Below, piece after piece: positions 4,990 through 5,529 of a DNA stretch of 5,529 nt. The notes under the pieces were generated by a model. The model was not told where the DNA came from. It ran no database searches and saw nothing but the letters and a program-made list of their open reading frames with translations. Each line of letters starts with the position of its first letter. The stretch's first letter is position 1. This DNA is from Candidatus Omnitrophota bacterium (GTDB lineage Bacteria > Omnitrophota > Gorgyraeia > Zapsychrales > Zapsychraceae), in contig JAGQKQ010000130.1 of the NCBI GenBank assembly GCA_020430005.1, positions 1 through 5,529 of the forward strand, in the 5' to 3' direction. The position numbers were made by a program, and so were the translations under genes.

Positions 4990-5481
4990 TTACTTTTTAT
5001 AACGGTCGCGTGATTCCTGAATAATCTTGACCGCTTCTTTGACATCATGCCAGCCTTCAACGGCCGTTTTCTTTTCTTCCAGGTCTTTATAGACATGGAA
5101 AAAATGTTCTATTTCAAGAAGCAAGTGAGGCGCCACTTCATCTAAAGAATGGATATGGTTCCACAACGGGTCGCGAATAGGAACGCACATGACCTTTTCG
5201 TCCGGACCTTTTTCATCTGTCATTTTGAACAGACCGATAGGGCGGGATTCAATATAACACCCCGGAAACGTCGGTTCAGTAACCAGAACCAGCGCGTCTA
5301 ACGGGTCGCCATCCAAGGCCAGCGTATCGGGAATAAATCCGTAGTCGGTCGGATAATGTACAGAAGAAAACAACATGCGGTCAAAGACCAGCATTTTCTT
5401 TTCTTTGTCGTACTCGTATTTGTTCCGGCTTCCTTTCGGGATTTCCACAATAACCGGGATAGTGTCAGTTTCTTTAGCCAT
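4990..5481 (-). CDS. ppa: Inorganic pyrophosphatase, family I
   Basis: A 163-residue soluble pyrophosphatase that hydrolyses PPi to two phosphates with Mg2+ and so drives nucleic acid, protein and other biosyntheses forward. The family signature DGDPLDA supplies D57, D59 and D62. Other active-site residues align with the well-studied E. coli enzyme: K21 and E23 in KYEYD, R35 in VFDR, Y47 in YPTDYG, D89, D94 and K96 in KMTDEKGPDEK, and Y131-K132 in VYKDLE. All are present, so it should be active; family I enzymes usually form hexamers in bacteria. It is slightly shorter than the 176-residue E. coli protein. The ATG at 5481 is preferred because AAGG lies six bases upstream; an in-frame TTG at 5487 would overlap that site. 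It is the first gene of the minus-strand run visible here, and its promoter lies at or beyond the window edge. Confidence 0.96.
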   Translation of the reverse strand: MAKETDTIPVIVEIPKGSRNKYEYDKEKKMLVFDRMLFSSVHYPTDYGFIPDTLALDGDPLDALVLVTEPTFPGCYIESRPIGLFKMTDEKGPDEKVMCVPIRDPLWNHIHSLDEVAPHLLLEIEHFFHVYKDLEEKKTAVEGWHDVKEAVKIIQESRDRYKK

Positions 5482-5529
5482 ATACAACCTTACCTTTCGT
5501 TTCAGATGGATTCAATATTAACAAGGATT

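Noticed and set aside
5482..5487. TTG at 5487 as start of the pyrophosphatase
   Set aside because: It would directly abut the AAGG ribosome site at 5488-5491; the ATG at 5481 has correct spacing and begins the protein as MAKET.

Overview
This window looks like a chromosomal stretch from a Gram-negative bacterium, probably known only from metagenomes. The clues are a YibF-like glutathione S-transferase relative (a family centred on Proteobacteria), a small protein with a Sec-type signal peptide and no Gram-positive traits, clear Shine-Dalgarno sites and sigma70-like promoters. The phylum cannot be fixed from the sequence alone. Most of the window has moderate GC, but the first gene is clearly more AT-rich.

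Layout, left to right. Positions 34-666 (+): a HAD-family phosphatase, the only plus-strand gene. Its stop overlaps by 4 bp, tail to tail, the stop of a metallo-beta-lactamase-fold hydrolase (663-1424, -). That hydrolase has its own very good promoter (1465-1493), which is interleaved with the intrinsic terminator (about 1468-1513) of the next minus-strand unit. This unit holds a secreted acidic protein (1666-2061, -) and, 3 nt after its stop, a very basic 42-residue protein (1534-1662, -). A 274-bp intergenic gap (2062-2335) follows. It contains a GC-richer island with several inverted repeats and unusually protein-like reading on both strands, but no gene I can defend.

The right half is a minus-strand run, read from the right edge leftwards: family I inorganic pyrophosphatase (4990-5481), GST-like protein (4362-4958), a 55-residue HicB-like protein (4161-4328) and a CPA1 cation/proton antiporter with a cytoplasmic RCK regulatory region (2336-4117). 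Gaps are 31-43 nt, so co-transcription is likely. The antiporter starts at TTG, directly after a hairpin that abuts its ribosome binding site.

Functionally this is mostly housekeeping: pyrophosphate removal, thiol/stress chemistry, ion and pH homeostasis, phosphate-ester hydrolysis and a nuclease-like MBL enzyme. I see no mobile element, CRISPR array, tRNA, rRNA or defence island. No complete new system is evident. The items most worth a second look are the intergenic island, the promoter-inside-terminator arrangement, the antiporter leader hairpin, the orphan HicB-like protein and the tiny basic protein.
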